A stretch of 5,564 bases of DNA, taken from NCBI GenBank assembly GCA_022572865.1, contig JACZVB010000125.1, positions 1-5,564 on the forward strand, read 5' to 3'. The notes beneath the pieces are model-generated. The model was not told the DNA's origin. It was given only the letters and a program-made list of their open reading frames with translations, and ran no database searches. The position numbers were made by a program, and so were the translations under genes. How positions within the stretch are numbered: the first letter of the stretch is position 1; the number at the start of each line of letters is the position of its first letter. This stretch comes from Chloroflexota bacterium (GTDB taxonomy: Bacteria; Chloroflexota; Dehalococcoidia; Plut-88900). Below, piece after piece: positions 1 to 5,564 of this stretch.

Positions 1-1677
1 CAAATAGTCCTTGAGTGTCTTAAAGCGGAAGGGGTCGACGTGATGTTCGGCCTTCCGGGTGGGGCTATCCTACCCTTCTACCAGACCCTTCCGGAGTACC
101 CGGAGATAAGGCACATCCTGGTACGGCACGAGCAGGGCGCAGCCATGGCCGCCGACGGCTACGCCAGGTCCACGGGCAAAGTAGGGGTGTGTATTGCCAC
201 CTCGGGCCCTGGGGCGACGAACCTGGTTACCGGCATCATGACGGCCCACATGGACTCGGTGCCGATTGTAGCCATCACGGGGCAGGTGCCCCGAGCCATG
301 ATAGGGAAAGACGCCTTCCAGGAATCGGATGTCACCGGTATCACCCTGCCTATAACCAAGCACAACTACCTGGTGATGGATACCAGAGAGCTGCCTATGA
401 TCATAAAGAAGGCGTTCCATATTGCCCGGACCGGACGCCCGGGCCCCGTTCTGGTCGATATTCCCAAGGACGTTCAGCAGGAGGAGGTGGAGTTCGAGGG
501 TTACCCGGAGGAGGCAGACCTGCGCACCTACAGCCCGGTGGCGGAGGTCGACCCGGCGGAGGTGAAGAAGGCGGCCAGGATGATCGACCAGGCCAAGCGG
601 CCAATAATAATCGCGGGCAGGGGGGTGAACATCTCCAGGGCCCACGGCCTCCTTCAGGAGCTGGCGGAGAAGGCTCAGATACCGGTGATAACCACGCTGC
701 TGGGCATAGGCTCCTTCCCGGGAAGACACCTGCTAAGCGTAGGGATGCCCGGTATGCACGGAGTAGCCTGGGCTACCTTAGCCATCGACGAGGCCGACCT
801 CCTAATAGGCATCGGTATGCGATTCGACGACCGGGTCACGGGCGACCCCAACCTGTTTGCGCGCAGGGCAAAGAAGATCCACATCGACATCGACGAGACG
901 GAGATATCTAAGAATGTCAAGGTGGACCTGGCCCTGGTATCCGACGTGAGCAAGGTGCTGGGCGCGCTGAACCCTCTGGTGAAACGCAACACTCACCCGG
1001 AGTGGGTGGAGCGGATAGACCGCTGGCGGAGGGAGCACCCTTCCCTCGCCTTCAGGGAAACGGATGACCTGCTGCCCCAGTTCATACTGAAACATCTAAA
1101 TGAGGAAACACAGGGAGACGCCATAGTGGTCACGGGTGTGGGGCAGCACCAGATGTGGGCCGCTCAGCACTTCTGCTTCGAAAAGCCCAACAGGTTCATC
1201 ACCTCAGGGGGCTCGGGCACCATGGGCTACGAGGTCCCGGCCTCCATGGGGGCCCAGGTGGGCAACCCGGACACCACGGTGTGGGCCATATGCGGCGACG
1301 GCGGCTTCCAGATGACCATGCCCGAGGTTCTGACCATGGTCGAGAACAACATTCCGGTCAAACTGGTCATCATGAACAACGGGACTCACGGTATGGTTCG
1401 CCAGTGGCAGGAGCTCTTCTATAACAAGAGCTACGTGGCTACCCTGTTCCAAACCCCCGACTTCGTGAAGCTGGCCGAGGCTTTCGGGTGCAAAGGGCTA
1501 AGAATTACGGAGAAGGACCAGGTGGTAACGGCAATTCACCAGGCCATGGAATACGATGGCCCGGTCATCCTGGACTTTGTGGTGAGGGCGGTGGAGAACG
1601 TCTACCCGTTCATCCCACCCGGGGGGTCGCGGGCTTCCATGGAAGAAGACCCCAACGTAAGCGTGGCTATGGGCTAG
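1..1677 (+). CDS. ilvB: Acetolactate synthase large (catalytic) subunit, 5' partial
   Basis: This is the ThDP-, FAD- and Mg-dependent cytosolic enzyme that condenses two pyruvates to 2-acetolactate, or pyruvate with 2-oxobutyrate, the first common step to valine, leucine and isoleucine. The frame is open from base 1 (QIVLECLKAEG...), so the true start lies upstream; the GTG/ATG at 40-45 are internal codons, because conserved N-terminal sequence precedes them. By family length (about 560-570 aa) only some 5-15 residues are missing; 558 are visible. Numbering from base 1, the pyrimidine-binding domain (about 3-170) has FGLPGGAI and the catalytic Glu44 in RHEQGAA. The central FAD domain (about 190-325) has GMRFDDRVTG (272-281). 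The C-terminal ThDP domain has GDG (432-434) and NN (459-460), followed by GMVRQWQ (464-470). One oddity is His463 just before GMV, where Leu is usual. The tail VYPFIPPGGS is typical. ilvN follows after 14 bases. Identification is very secure. Confidence 0.97.
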   Translation, partial: QIVLECLKAEGVDVMFGLPGGAILPFYQTLPEYPEIRHILVRHEQGAAMAADGYARSTGKVGVCIATSGPGATNLVTGIMTAHMDSVPIVAITGQVPRAMIGKDAFQESDVTGITLPITKHNYLVMDTRELPMIIKKAFHIARTGRPGPVLVDIPKDVQQEEVEFEGYPEEADLRTYSPVAEVDPAEVKKAARMIDQAKRPIIIAGRGVNISRAHGLLQELAEKAQIPVITTLLGIGSFPGRHLLSVGMPGMHGVAWATLAIDEADLLIGIGMRFDDRVTGDPNLFARRAKKIHIDIDETEISKNVKVDLALVSDVSKVLGALNPLVKRNTHPEWVERIDRWRREHPSLAFRETDDLLPQFILKHLNEETQGDAIVVTGVGQHQMWAAQHFCFEKPNRFITSGGSGTMGYEVPASMGAQVGNPDTTVWAICGDGGFQMTMPEVLTMVENNIPVKLVIMNNGTHGMVRQWQELFYNKSYVATLFQTPDFVKLAEAFGCKGLRITEKDQVVTAIHQAMEYDGPVILDFVVRAVENVYPFIPPGGSRASMEEDPNVSVAMG

Positions 1678-1679
1678 GT

Positions 1680-1685
1680 GGAGAG
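1680..1685 (+). promoter_or_regulatory. Ribosome binding site of ilvN
   Basis: GGAGAG lies just after the ilvB stop codon (TAG at 1675-1677), six bases before the ATG at 1692. It supports that ATG as the ilvN start over any start further upstream in the same frame. Upstream, that frame only overlaps ilvB and gives no small-subunit-like sequence. Confidence 0.75.
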
Positions 1686-1691
1686 ACGATT

Positions 1692-2237
1692 ATGGCTGTC
1701 CCCAGACAGATCCTGGTGGCGCTGGTAGAGGACAAGCCGGGAGTCCTCAACAGGGTCGCGGGCCTTTTCAGGCGCCGCGGGTTCAACATAGCCAGCCTGG
1801 CGGTGGGTCACAGCGAGACCCCGAACATGTCGCGGATGACCATCGTGGTGGAGGGGGATGAGGGAGTGAGGCAGCAGGCGGCCCGTCAGCTCAGGAAGCT
1901 GATAGGGGTGATGGAGGTGCGCGATATCACCGATGATGCCATCGTGGCCAGGGAGTTGACCCTCATCAAGGTGAAGGCGGCGCCCCAGAACCGGAGCGAT
2001 ATCATAAGCATCGTGGAGATTTTTCGAGGGGACATCGTGGATGTAGAGCCCGACTCCATGGTGATCCAGGCCACGGGAGACGAGAACAAGATCGAGGCGT
2101 TGCACAACATGCTCAGGCCCTTCGGGGTGATGGAGATCATGAGGACGGGCCAGGTGGCCATGATACGGGGCTCCGCGGAGTCCACGGACAACCCCTCGCA
2201 AGTGCGGCCCAAGTTCAAGGATATAGGAGGAGTGTAG
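1692..2237 (+). CDS. ilvN: Acetolactate synthase small (regulatory) subunit
   Basis: This subunit (also named IlvH) binds the catalytic subunit, raises its activity and carries the valine feedback site. It has 181 residues, in the usual range (about 160-185). The N-terminal ACT domain (about 5-78) shows the signature EDKPGVLNRVAGLFRRRGFN, then IASLAVG and SRMTIVVEGDE. The C-terminal domain (about 82-160) begins ARELTLIKVKA and includes DIVDVEPDSMVIQATG. By motif alignment, Asp14 occupies the place of E. coli IlvH Asn11, a residue linked to valine binding. Asp here is, as I recall, common in IlvN of other phyla such as Actinobacteria, so loss of feedback should not be assumed; Gly17 and Asn32 (E. 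coli Gly14 and Asn29) are kept. The short C-terminal tail (about 162-181) is polar and poorly conserved in the family. The gene lies 14 bases after ilvB and 3 bases before ilvC, so translational coupling and co-transcription are likely. Confidence 0.96.
   Translation: MAVPRQILVALVEDKPGVLNRVAGLFRRRGFNIASLAVGHSETPNMSRMTIVVEGDEGVRQQAARQLRKLIGVMEVRDITDDAIVARELTLIKVKAAPQNRSDIISIVEIFRGDIVDVEPDSMVIQATGDENKIEALHNMLRPFGVMEIMRTGQVAMIRGSAESTDNPSQVRPKFKDIGGV
2225..2232 (+). promoter_or_regulatory. Ribosome binding site of ilvC, inside the end of ilvN
   Basis: AGGAGGAG is a near-perfect anti-16S match within the last codons of ilvN, eight bases before the ilvC ATG at 2241. Its position means ribosomes finishing ilvN run over the site, which favours coupled translation. 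A second GGAG (2237-2240) directly touches the ATG and is too close to act. Confidence 0.75.
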
Positions 2238-2240
2238 GAG

Positions 2241-3248
2241 ATGGCCATCAAAGCCAAGGTCTACTACGACGACGACGCCGACCTGAAGGCCCTGGAGGGC
2301 AAGACCATAGGGGTGATAGGTTACGGCAGCCAGGGGCACGCCCACGCCCTCAATCTCACGGACAGCGGGTGCAAGGTGATGGTGGGGCTGTATAAAGGCA
2401 GCAAGAGCTGGCCCAAGGCCGAGAAGGCGGGCCTCAGGGTCGGCGAGGTGGCCGATGTGGCCAAAGAGGCCGACATCCTCATGATGACCATCCCCGACGA
2501 GCGACAGGGCCAGGTCTACGCCGACCATATCGCACCCCATCTCAGGCCGGGCCAGACCCTGATGTTCGCCCACGGCTTCAACATCCATTACAAGGAGGTG
2601 GTGCCCCCTCCATACGTGGATGTCAGCATGATCGCGCCCAAGGCCCCGGGGCACAGGCTTCGGGAGCTGTACTCCGAGGGCGTCGGGGTGCCGGCCCTGG
2701 TGGCCATCTATCAGGACGCCAGCAGCAATGCAAAGGCGGTGGCCCTGGCCTACGGCAAGGGGCTGGGGTGCACCAAGGCCGGGGTGCTGGAGACCACCTT
2801 CAAAGAGGAGACGGAGACGGACCTGTTCGGCGAGCAGACCGTTCTCTGCGGTGGGGTCACCTCCCTCATCAAGGCCGCCTTCGAGACTTTGGTGGATGCG
2901 GGCTACCAGCCTGAGATAGCCTATTTCGAATGTTTGCACGAGGTGAAGCTCATAGTGGACCTGATTTATCAGGGGGGCCTGAGCTATATGCGCTACTCCG
3001 TCAGCGACACCGCCGAGTACGGGGACTACACCCGGGGCGGCAGGATAGTCGACGACCACGTCAGAGAGTCGATGAAGAAGATACTGACGGAGATCCAGGA
3101 CGGCACCTTCGCCAGGCAGTGGATAGCAGAGAACCGGGAGGGCCGCACCAACTTCGATGCCATGCGCAAGAAGGACGCCGAGCACCCTGTAGAGGTGGTA
3201 GGTAAGGAGCTGCGGGAGATGATGTCGTTCCTTAGCAAGCCGACCTAA
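2241..3248 (+). CDS. ilvC: Ketol-acid reductoisomerase, class I (short form)
   Basis: IlvC converts 2-acetolactate (or 2-aceto-2-hydroxybutyrate) to the 2,3-dihydroxy acid by a Mg-dependent alkyl shift and an NAD(P)H reduction. It has 335 residues, the short class I length. The N-terminal Rossmann domain (about 1-180) has [13 protein letters not shown] (27-39). The cofactor loop Y51-K-G-S-K-S56 keeps both serines that grip the 2'-phosphate and has no acidic residue, so NADPH preference is inferred. His111 lies in FAHGFNIHY and Lys134 in APKAPGH. The knotted C-terminal domain has the metal ligands Asp194 and Glu198 ([12 protein letters not shown]), Glu230 and Glu234 (FECLHE), and Ser255 in [13 protein letters not shown]. 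All catalytic residues expected for the family are present. The ATG at 2241 is supported by a strong Shine-Dalgarno site and by family-like N-terminal sequence ([11 protein letters not shown]). Only 3 bases separate it from ilvN. The last four codons and the stop lie in a perfect inverted repeat (3235-3259). Confidence 0.98.
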   Translation: MAIKAKVYYDDDADLKALEGKTIGVIGYGSQGHAHALNLTDSGCKVMVGLYKGSKSWPKAEKAGLRVGEVADVAKEADILMMTIPDERQGQVYADHIAPHLRPGQTLMFAHGFNIHYKEVVPPPYVDVSMIAPKAPGHRLRELYSEGVGVPALVAIYQDASSNAKAVALAYGKGLGCTKAGVLETTFKEETETDLFGEQTVLCGGVTSLIKAAFETLVDAGYQPEIAYFECLHEVKLIVDLIYQGGLSYMRYSVSDTAEYGDYTRGGRIVDDHVRESMKKILTEIQDGTFARQWIAENREGRTNFDAMRKKDAEHPVEVVGKELREMMSFLSKPT

Positions 3249-3259
3249 GGTCGGCTTGC
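3235..3259. repeat. Perfect 11-bp inverted repeat around the ilvC stop codon
   Basis: Left arm GCAAGCCGACC (3235-3245), loop TAA (3246-3248), right arm GGTCGGCTTGC (3249-3259). The three-base loop is exactly the ilvC stop codon, and the left arm encodes the last residues of IlvC. In RNA this would be a strong hairpin (8 of 11 pairs G-C; the tightest loop may open to five bases). No U-run follows (the next bases are CAGTGTCCAG), so it is not a standard intrinsic terminator. It could protect the ilvBNC mRNA 3' end, set relative levels of ilvC and leuA, or act as a weak or factor-assisted terminator. These roles are inference; the base pairing is seen directly. Confidence 0.85.
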
Positions 3260-3291
3260 CAGTGTCCAGACCCATAATAAGTGGAACGGAC

Positions 3292-3297
3292 AAGGAG
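3292..3297 (+). promoter_or_regulatory. Ribosome binding site of leuA
   Basis: AAGGAG sits seven bases before the ATG at 3305 and so decides the leuA start. An in-frame GTG at 3281 would add eight residues (starting MERTRRSK). It is rejected because this Shine-Dalgarno site would then be inside the gene, and because the family N-terminus normally begins a few residues before the [10 protein letters not shown] motif. Confidence 0.8.
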
Positions 3298-3304
3298 AAG
3301 TAAG

Positions 3305-4849
3305 ATGGATCAGGTATTGATATTCGATACGACCCTGAGGGATGGAGAGCAGTCCCCGGGCGCGACCTTGAACGTCGAAGAGAAGGTGGAGATTGCCCAC
3401 CAGCTCAACCGGCTGGGTGTCGATGTGATAGAGGCCGGCTTCCCCTACAGCTCCCCGGGTGACTTCGAGGCGGTGACCAGGGTGGCCAAGGAGGTGAAGG
3501 GGCCCATCATCGCAGGGCTGGCCCACGCCCATGCCAAGGCCATCGACGCCTGCTGGGAGGCGGTGAAGCACGCCGAAAGGCCCCGGGTCCACGTTTTCCT
3601 GTCCAGCTCTGACGTTCACCTGATGTACCAGCTGAAGAAGAACCACGAGGAGATCCTGGAGCTGGCCACGGAGATGGTGGCTCGGGCGGCCAAACACCTG
3701 AGCGACGTGGAGTTCTCCCCCATGGACGCCACCCGGACGAACCGGGAGTACCTCTACCGGATTCTGGAATCGGTTATCGACGCCGGGGCCACCACCGTCA
3801 ACATTCCCGACACCGTGGGATACACCACTCCCGAGGAGTTCTACGACCTGATCAAGAGCATCTTCGAGAAGGTGCCCAACATCCATAAGGCCACCGTCAG
3901 CATTCATTGCCACAACGACCTGGGGTTGAGCGTGGCCAACAGCATCGCAGCGGTTCGGGCCGGGGCAAGACAGGTGGAGTGCACAATCAACGGCATCGGG
4001 GAACGGGCCGGCAACGCCTCCCTGGAAGAGATAGTGATGGCCATTCGTACCCGGAACGATCTGTACGACATCGCCACCAATATCGACTCGACCCAGATAT
4101 ACAAGACCAGCCGGCTGGTGAGCGACCTGACGGGCATGTCGGTCCAGCCCAACAAGGCGATTGTTGGGGCCAACGCCTTCCGCCACGAATCTGGGATACA
4201 CCAGGATGGTATCCTGAAGAACCCGATAACCTATGAGATCATGACCCCCACCTCGGTAGGGGTCCCCAAGACGACCCTCTACCTTGGCAAACTCAGTGGA
4301 CGCCACGCCCTGAAGGACCGGTTGGAGGACCTGGGCTACTCTCTCACCGACGAGGAGTTGAAGAAGACCTTCCAGGCCTTCAAAGAGGTGGCCGATAAGA
4401 AGAAGGAGGTCACCGACAGGGACCTGGAGGCGCTGATGGGCGAGGAGCGCCGCACCCACCACGAGACGTATCACCTGGAGCATGTCCAGGTCGCCTGCGG
4501 CGACCATGAGGTGCCCACCGCAACGGTGACCCTGAAAGGCCCCGATGGCGAGATAACCACCGACGCAGCAGTGGGCACGGGCCCCGTGGACGCCGTCTAC
4601 AAGGCCATCAACAGGATAGTCGATGTGCCCAACCATCTCACCGAGTTCAGCATCAAGTCCGTCACCGAGGGGATCGACGCCCTGGGCGAGGTCACCATCA
4701 GGGTGGAGAGCAACGACCAGACCTACATGGGCCGGGGGGCGCATACGGACATCATCGTGGCCAGCGCCAGGGCGTACATGAACGCTCTGAACAGGCTGCT
4801 GGCGGCCCGAAGCGCGGAAGTGGAGAAAGTGACGGTGAGTTCAGGATAG
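3305..4849 (+). CDS. leuA: 2-Isopropylmalate synthase
   Basis: LeuA condenses acetyl-CoA with 2-oxoisovalerate to give (2S)-2-isopropylmalate, the committed step to leucine. It has 514 residues, normal for the bacterial form (about 500-520). The TIM-barrel catalytic domain (about 4-270) opens with [13 protein letters not shown] (Arg12, Asp13), has [10 protein letters not shown] (136-145), [14 protein letters not shown] (166-179), metal ligands His201 and His203 in HCHNDLG, and [14 protein letters not shown] (229-242). The linker region has [12 protein letters not shown] (294-305). The C-terminal leucine-sensing domain (about 388-502) includes [13 protein letters not shown] (424-436) and [21 protein letters not shown] (476-496), so leucine feedback is probably retained. 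(R)-Citramalate synthase of the LeuA-like type is the main alternative; the ilvC and leuB neighbours and the overall motifs favour isopropylmalate synthase, but substrate choice is not provable from motifs alone. The gene lies 56 bases after ilvC; the last codons contain GTTCAGGAT, also found in the repeats downstream. Confidence 0.94.
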   Translation: MDQVLIFDTTLRDGEQSPGATLNVEEKVEIAHQLNRLGVDVIEAGFPYSSPGDFEAVTRVAKEVKGPIIAGLAHAHAKAIDACWEAVKHAERPRVHVFLSSSDVHLMYQLKKNHEEILELATEMVARAAKHLSDVEFSPMDATRTNREYLYRILESVIDAGATTVNIPDTVGYTTPEEFYDLIKSIFEKVPNIHKATVSIHCHNDLGLSVANSIAAVRAGARQVECTINGIGERAGNASLEEIVMAIRTRNDLYDIATNIDSTQIYKTSRLVSDLTGMSVQPNKAIVGANAFRHESGIHQDGILKNPITYEIMTPTSVGVPKTTLYLGKLSGRHALKDRLEDLGYSLTDEELKKTFQAFKEVADKKKEVTDRDLEALMGEERRTHHETYHLEHVQVACGDHEVPTATVTLKGPDGEITTDAAVGTGPVDAVYKAINRIVDVPNHLTEFSIKSVTEGIDALGEVTIRVESNDQTYMGRGAHTDIIVASARAYMNALNRLLAARSAEVEKVTVSSG

Positions 4850-4930
4850 GCAGGTCCCCATTGGTACTCTGTGTGAGGCTGTGGCCTCCCTCAGGTGGAA
4901 AGAATCCAGGCCTCGGGGCTGACCGAGCTA

Positions 4931-5025
4931 GATCCTTCACTACGTTCAGGATGACATTAAAAAACGACGTTCAGGATGACATTTAAAACAAACGACATTC
5001 GGGATGATATTTAGAACACAGGATG
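4931..5025. repeat. Degenerate 25-28 bp tandem repeats between leuA and leuB
   Basis: The core ACGTTCAGGATGACATT occurs exactly at 4942-4958 and again at 4967-4983. A diverged third copy, ACATTCGGGATGATATT, is at 4995-5011, and a weaker trace, CAGGATG, is at 5019-5025. Start-to-start distances are 25 and 28 bases; copies two and three are joined by A-rich stretches (TTAAAACAAACGAC and similar). The first copy is preceded by GATCCTTCAC (4931-4940), so ATCCT (4932-4936) and AGGAT (4948-4952) form an imperfect palindrome; later copies keep only the right half. I recall elements of this kind (GATCCTTC...TCAGGATGACA) scattered between genes in Chloroflexota and other metagenomic genomes, but cannot check that here. 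Function is unknown: a decayed small mobile or REP-like element, or a regulatory tract upstream of leuB. Confidence 0.75.
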
Positions 5026-5047
5026 TCTTTTGACCAGATCAGAAAGC

Positions 5048-5564
5048 ATGGCACGAGCGAAGATAGCGGTCATACCCGGCGACGGCATCGGGCCCGAGGT
5101 GGTGGCCGAGGGCATCAAGGTCCTGGATAGAGTCGGTGACCACTTCGGCCACTGCTTTGTCCTCGCTTACGGAAGTGTCGGGGGTGAGGCGATTGACAAG
5201 TTCGGCACCGCCCTCCCCGACGAGACTCTAAGGCTGTGCAAGAAGAGCGATGCCATTCTGTTCGGAGCGGTGGGAGGGCCCAAGTGGGACGACCCCAAGG
5301 CAAAGGTGCGCCCCGAACAGGGTCTCCTGGAGCTGCGCAAAAGGCTTAACCTCTTCGCCAACATCAGGCCCGTGAAGGTCAATACCCAGCTCAGGGACTC
5401 CACTCCCTTCAAACCCGAGATTCTTGATGGCGTGGACCTGGTGGTGGTGCGGGAGCTGACGGGGGGGCTCTACTTCGGCAGGCCGAAACGGCAGTGGACC
5501 ACCAGCCGGGGGCGCAGGGCCGTAGACAGCATGACCTACTCTGAGGAGGAGATAAGCCGGATAC
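5048..5564 (+). CDS. leuB: 3-Isopropylmalate dehydrogenase, 3' partial
   Basis: LeuB oxidises and decarboxylates 3-isopropylmalate with NAD+ to 4-methyl-2-oxopentanoate, the last step before transamination to leucine. The first 172 codons are visible, roughly half of the usual 350-365 residues; the frame runs off the window. Visible motifs: AKIAVIPGDGIGPEV (4-18), FGAVGGPKWD (72-81), substrate-binding arginines Arg97 (LLELRKRL), Arg107 (FANIRP) and Arg135 in VVVRELTGGLYFG, with Tyr142 in the same motif. Spacing matches the Thermus enzyme (Arg94, Arg104, Arg132, Tyr139) shifted by three. Tartrate dehydrogenase and homoisocitrate dehydrogenase are relatives, but GGPKWD and RELTGGLYFG with the leuA neighbour favour LeuB. 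The ATG at 5048 starts three residues before the conserved KIAVIPGDG; an in-frame TAG at 5012-5014 limits the upstream options to TTG (5030). The Shine-Dalgarno match is poor (only AGAAAG touching the ATG), unlike ilvN, ilvC and leuA. The 198-bp gap from leuA suggests separate control or an insertion. Confidence 0.95.
   Translation, partial: MARAKIAVIPGDGIGPEVVAEGIKVLDRVGDHFGHCFVLAYGSVGGEAIDKFGTALPDETLRLCKKSDAILFGAVGGPKWDDPKAKVRPEQGLLELRKRLNLFANIRPVKVNTQLRDSTPFKPEILDGVDLVVVRELTGGLYFGRPKRQWTTSRGRRAVDSMTYSEEEISRI

Noticed and set aside
3256..3278. Possible leuA promoter, TTGCCA (3256-3261) with CATAAT (3273-3278)
   Set aside because: The spacing is 11 bases, far short of the usual 16-18, and the first box lies inside the inverted repeat.
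1674..3293. Long open frame on the - strand opposite ilvN and ilvC (539 codons)
   Set aside because: It mirrors two genes with clear family motifs. Its translation is rich in His, Gly, Leu and Val with no recognisable domain. Codon bias in GC-rich genes commonly leaves such antisense frames open.
3245..4744. Long open frame on the - strand opposite leuA (499 codons)
   Set aside because: Same reasoning: it is complementary to nearly the whole of a well-supported leuA, has low-complexity composition and shows no domain.
4875..4927. Small hairpins after leuA: GAGGC/GCCTC (4875-4888) and CTCGG/CCGAG (4912-4927), considered as a terminator
   Set aside because: Stems are only 5 bp and no T-run follows either one. 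Such stems are expected by chance in GC-rich DNA.
4982..5035. Possible leuB promoter boxes such as TTTAAA (4982-4987) with GATATT (5006-5011), or TTGACC (5030-5035)
   Set aside because: Matches are weak, and an AT-rich tract gives such hits by chance. TTGACC has no fitting -10 before the leuB start.
4850..5047. T-box riboswitch or leucine attenuator before leuB
   Set aside because: No T-box consensus, no leucine-rich leader peptide, and no terminator stem with a T-run is visible in the gap.
5023..5130. ATG at 5023 opening a frame that overlaps the start of leuB
   Set aside because: It has no ribosome site and gives an Arg/Gly/His-rich out-of-frame reading of leuB that ends in a stop after about 36 codons.

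Overview
The window carries a run of five genes for branched-chain amino acid biosynthesis, all on the + strand: ilvB (5' end cut off), ilvN, ilvC, leuA and leuB (3' end cut off). All five are recognisable from complete or near-complete family motifs. None shows a frameshift, fusion or missing catalytic residue in the part that can be read. I do not see a previously undescribed system here.

Organism: a bacterium with GC-rich coding DNA, strong Shine-Dalgarno sites and tight gene packing. The order ilvB-ilvN-ilvC-leuA occurs in several phyla, including Chloroflexota (Dehalococcoidia), Firmicutes and Deltaproteobacteria-like groups. A Dehalococcoidia-type member of Chloroflexota is my best guess. 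It rests on the general look of the proteins and on a short repeat of the form GATCCTTC...TCAGGATGACA, which I recall from such genomes, so it is a weak inference.

Layout: 1-1677 is the acetolactate synthase large subunit. After a 14-base gap comes the small regulatory subunit (1692-2237), and 3 bases later ketol-acid reductoisomerase (2241-3248). This block is almost certainly one transcription unit. A perfect 11-bp inverted repeat whose three-base loop is the ilvC stop codon sits at the ilvC/leuA junction. 2-Isopropylmalate synthase follows at 3305-4849. A 198-bp gap then separates leuA from leuB (5048 to the window end). The first part of this gap is GC-rich with nothing clear in it. The second part is AT-rich and made of degenerate copies of a 25-28 bp repeat.

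How the genes work together: IlvBN condenses two pyruvates (or pyruvate with 2-oxobutyrate), and IlvC isomerises and reduces the product. The dehydratase IlvD, not in the window, would then give 2-oxoisovalerate. LeuA diverts 2-oxoisovalerate to leucine by adding acetyl-CoA, LeuCD (not in the window) isomerises the product, and LeuB oxidises it. The intact ACT domain of IlvN and the intact C-terminal domain of LeuA suggest ordinary end-product feedback by valine and leucine.
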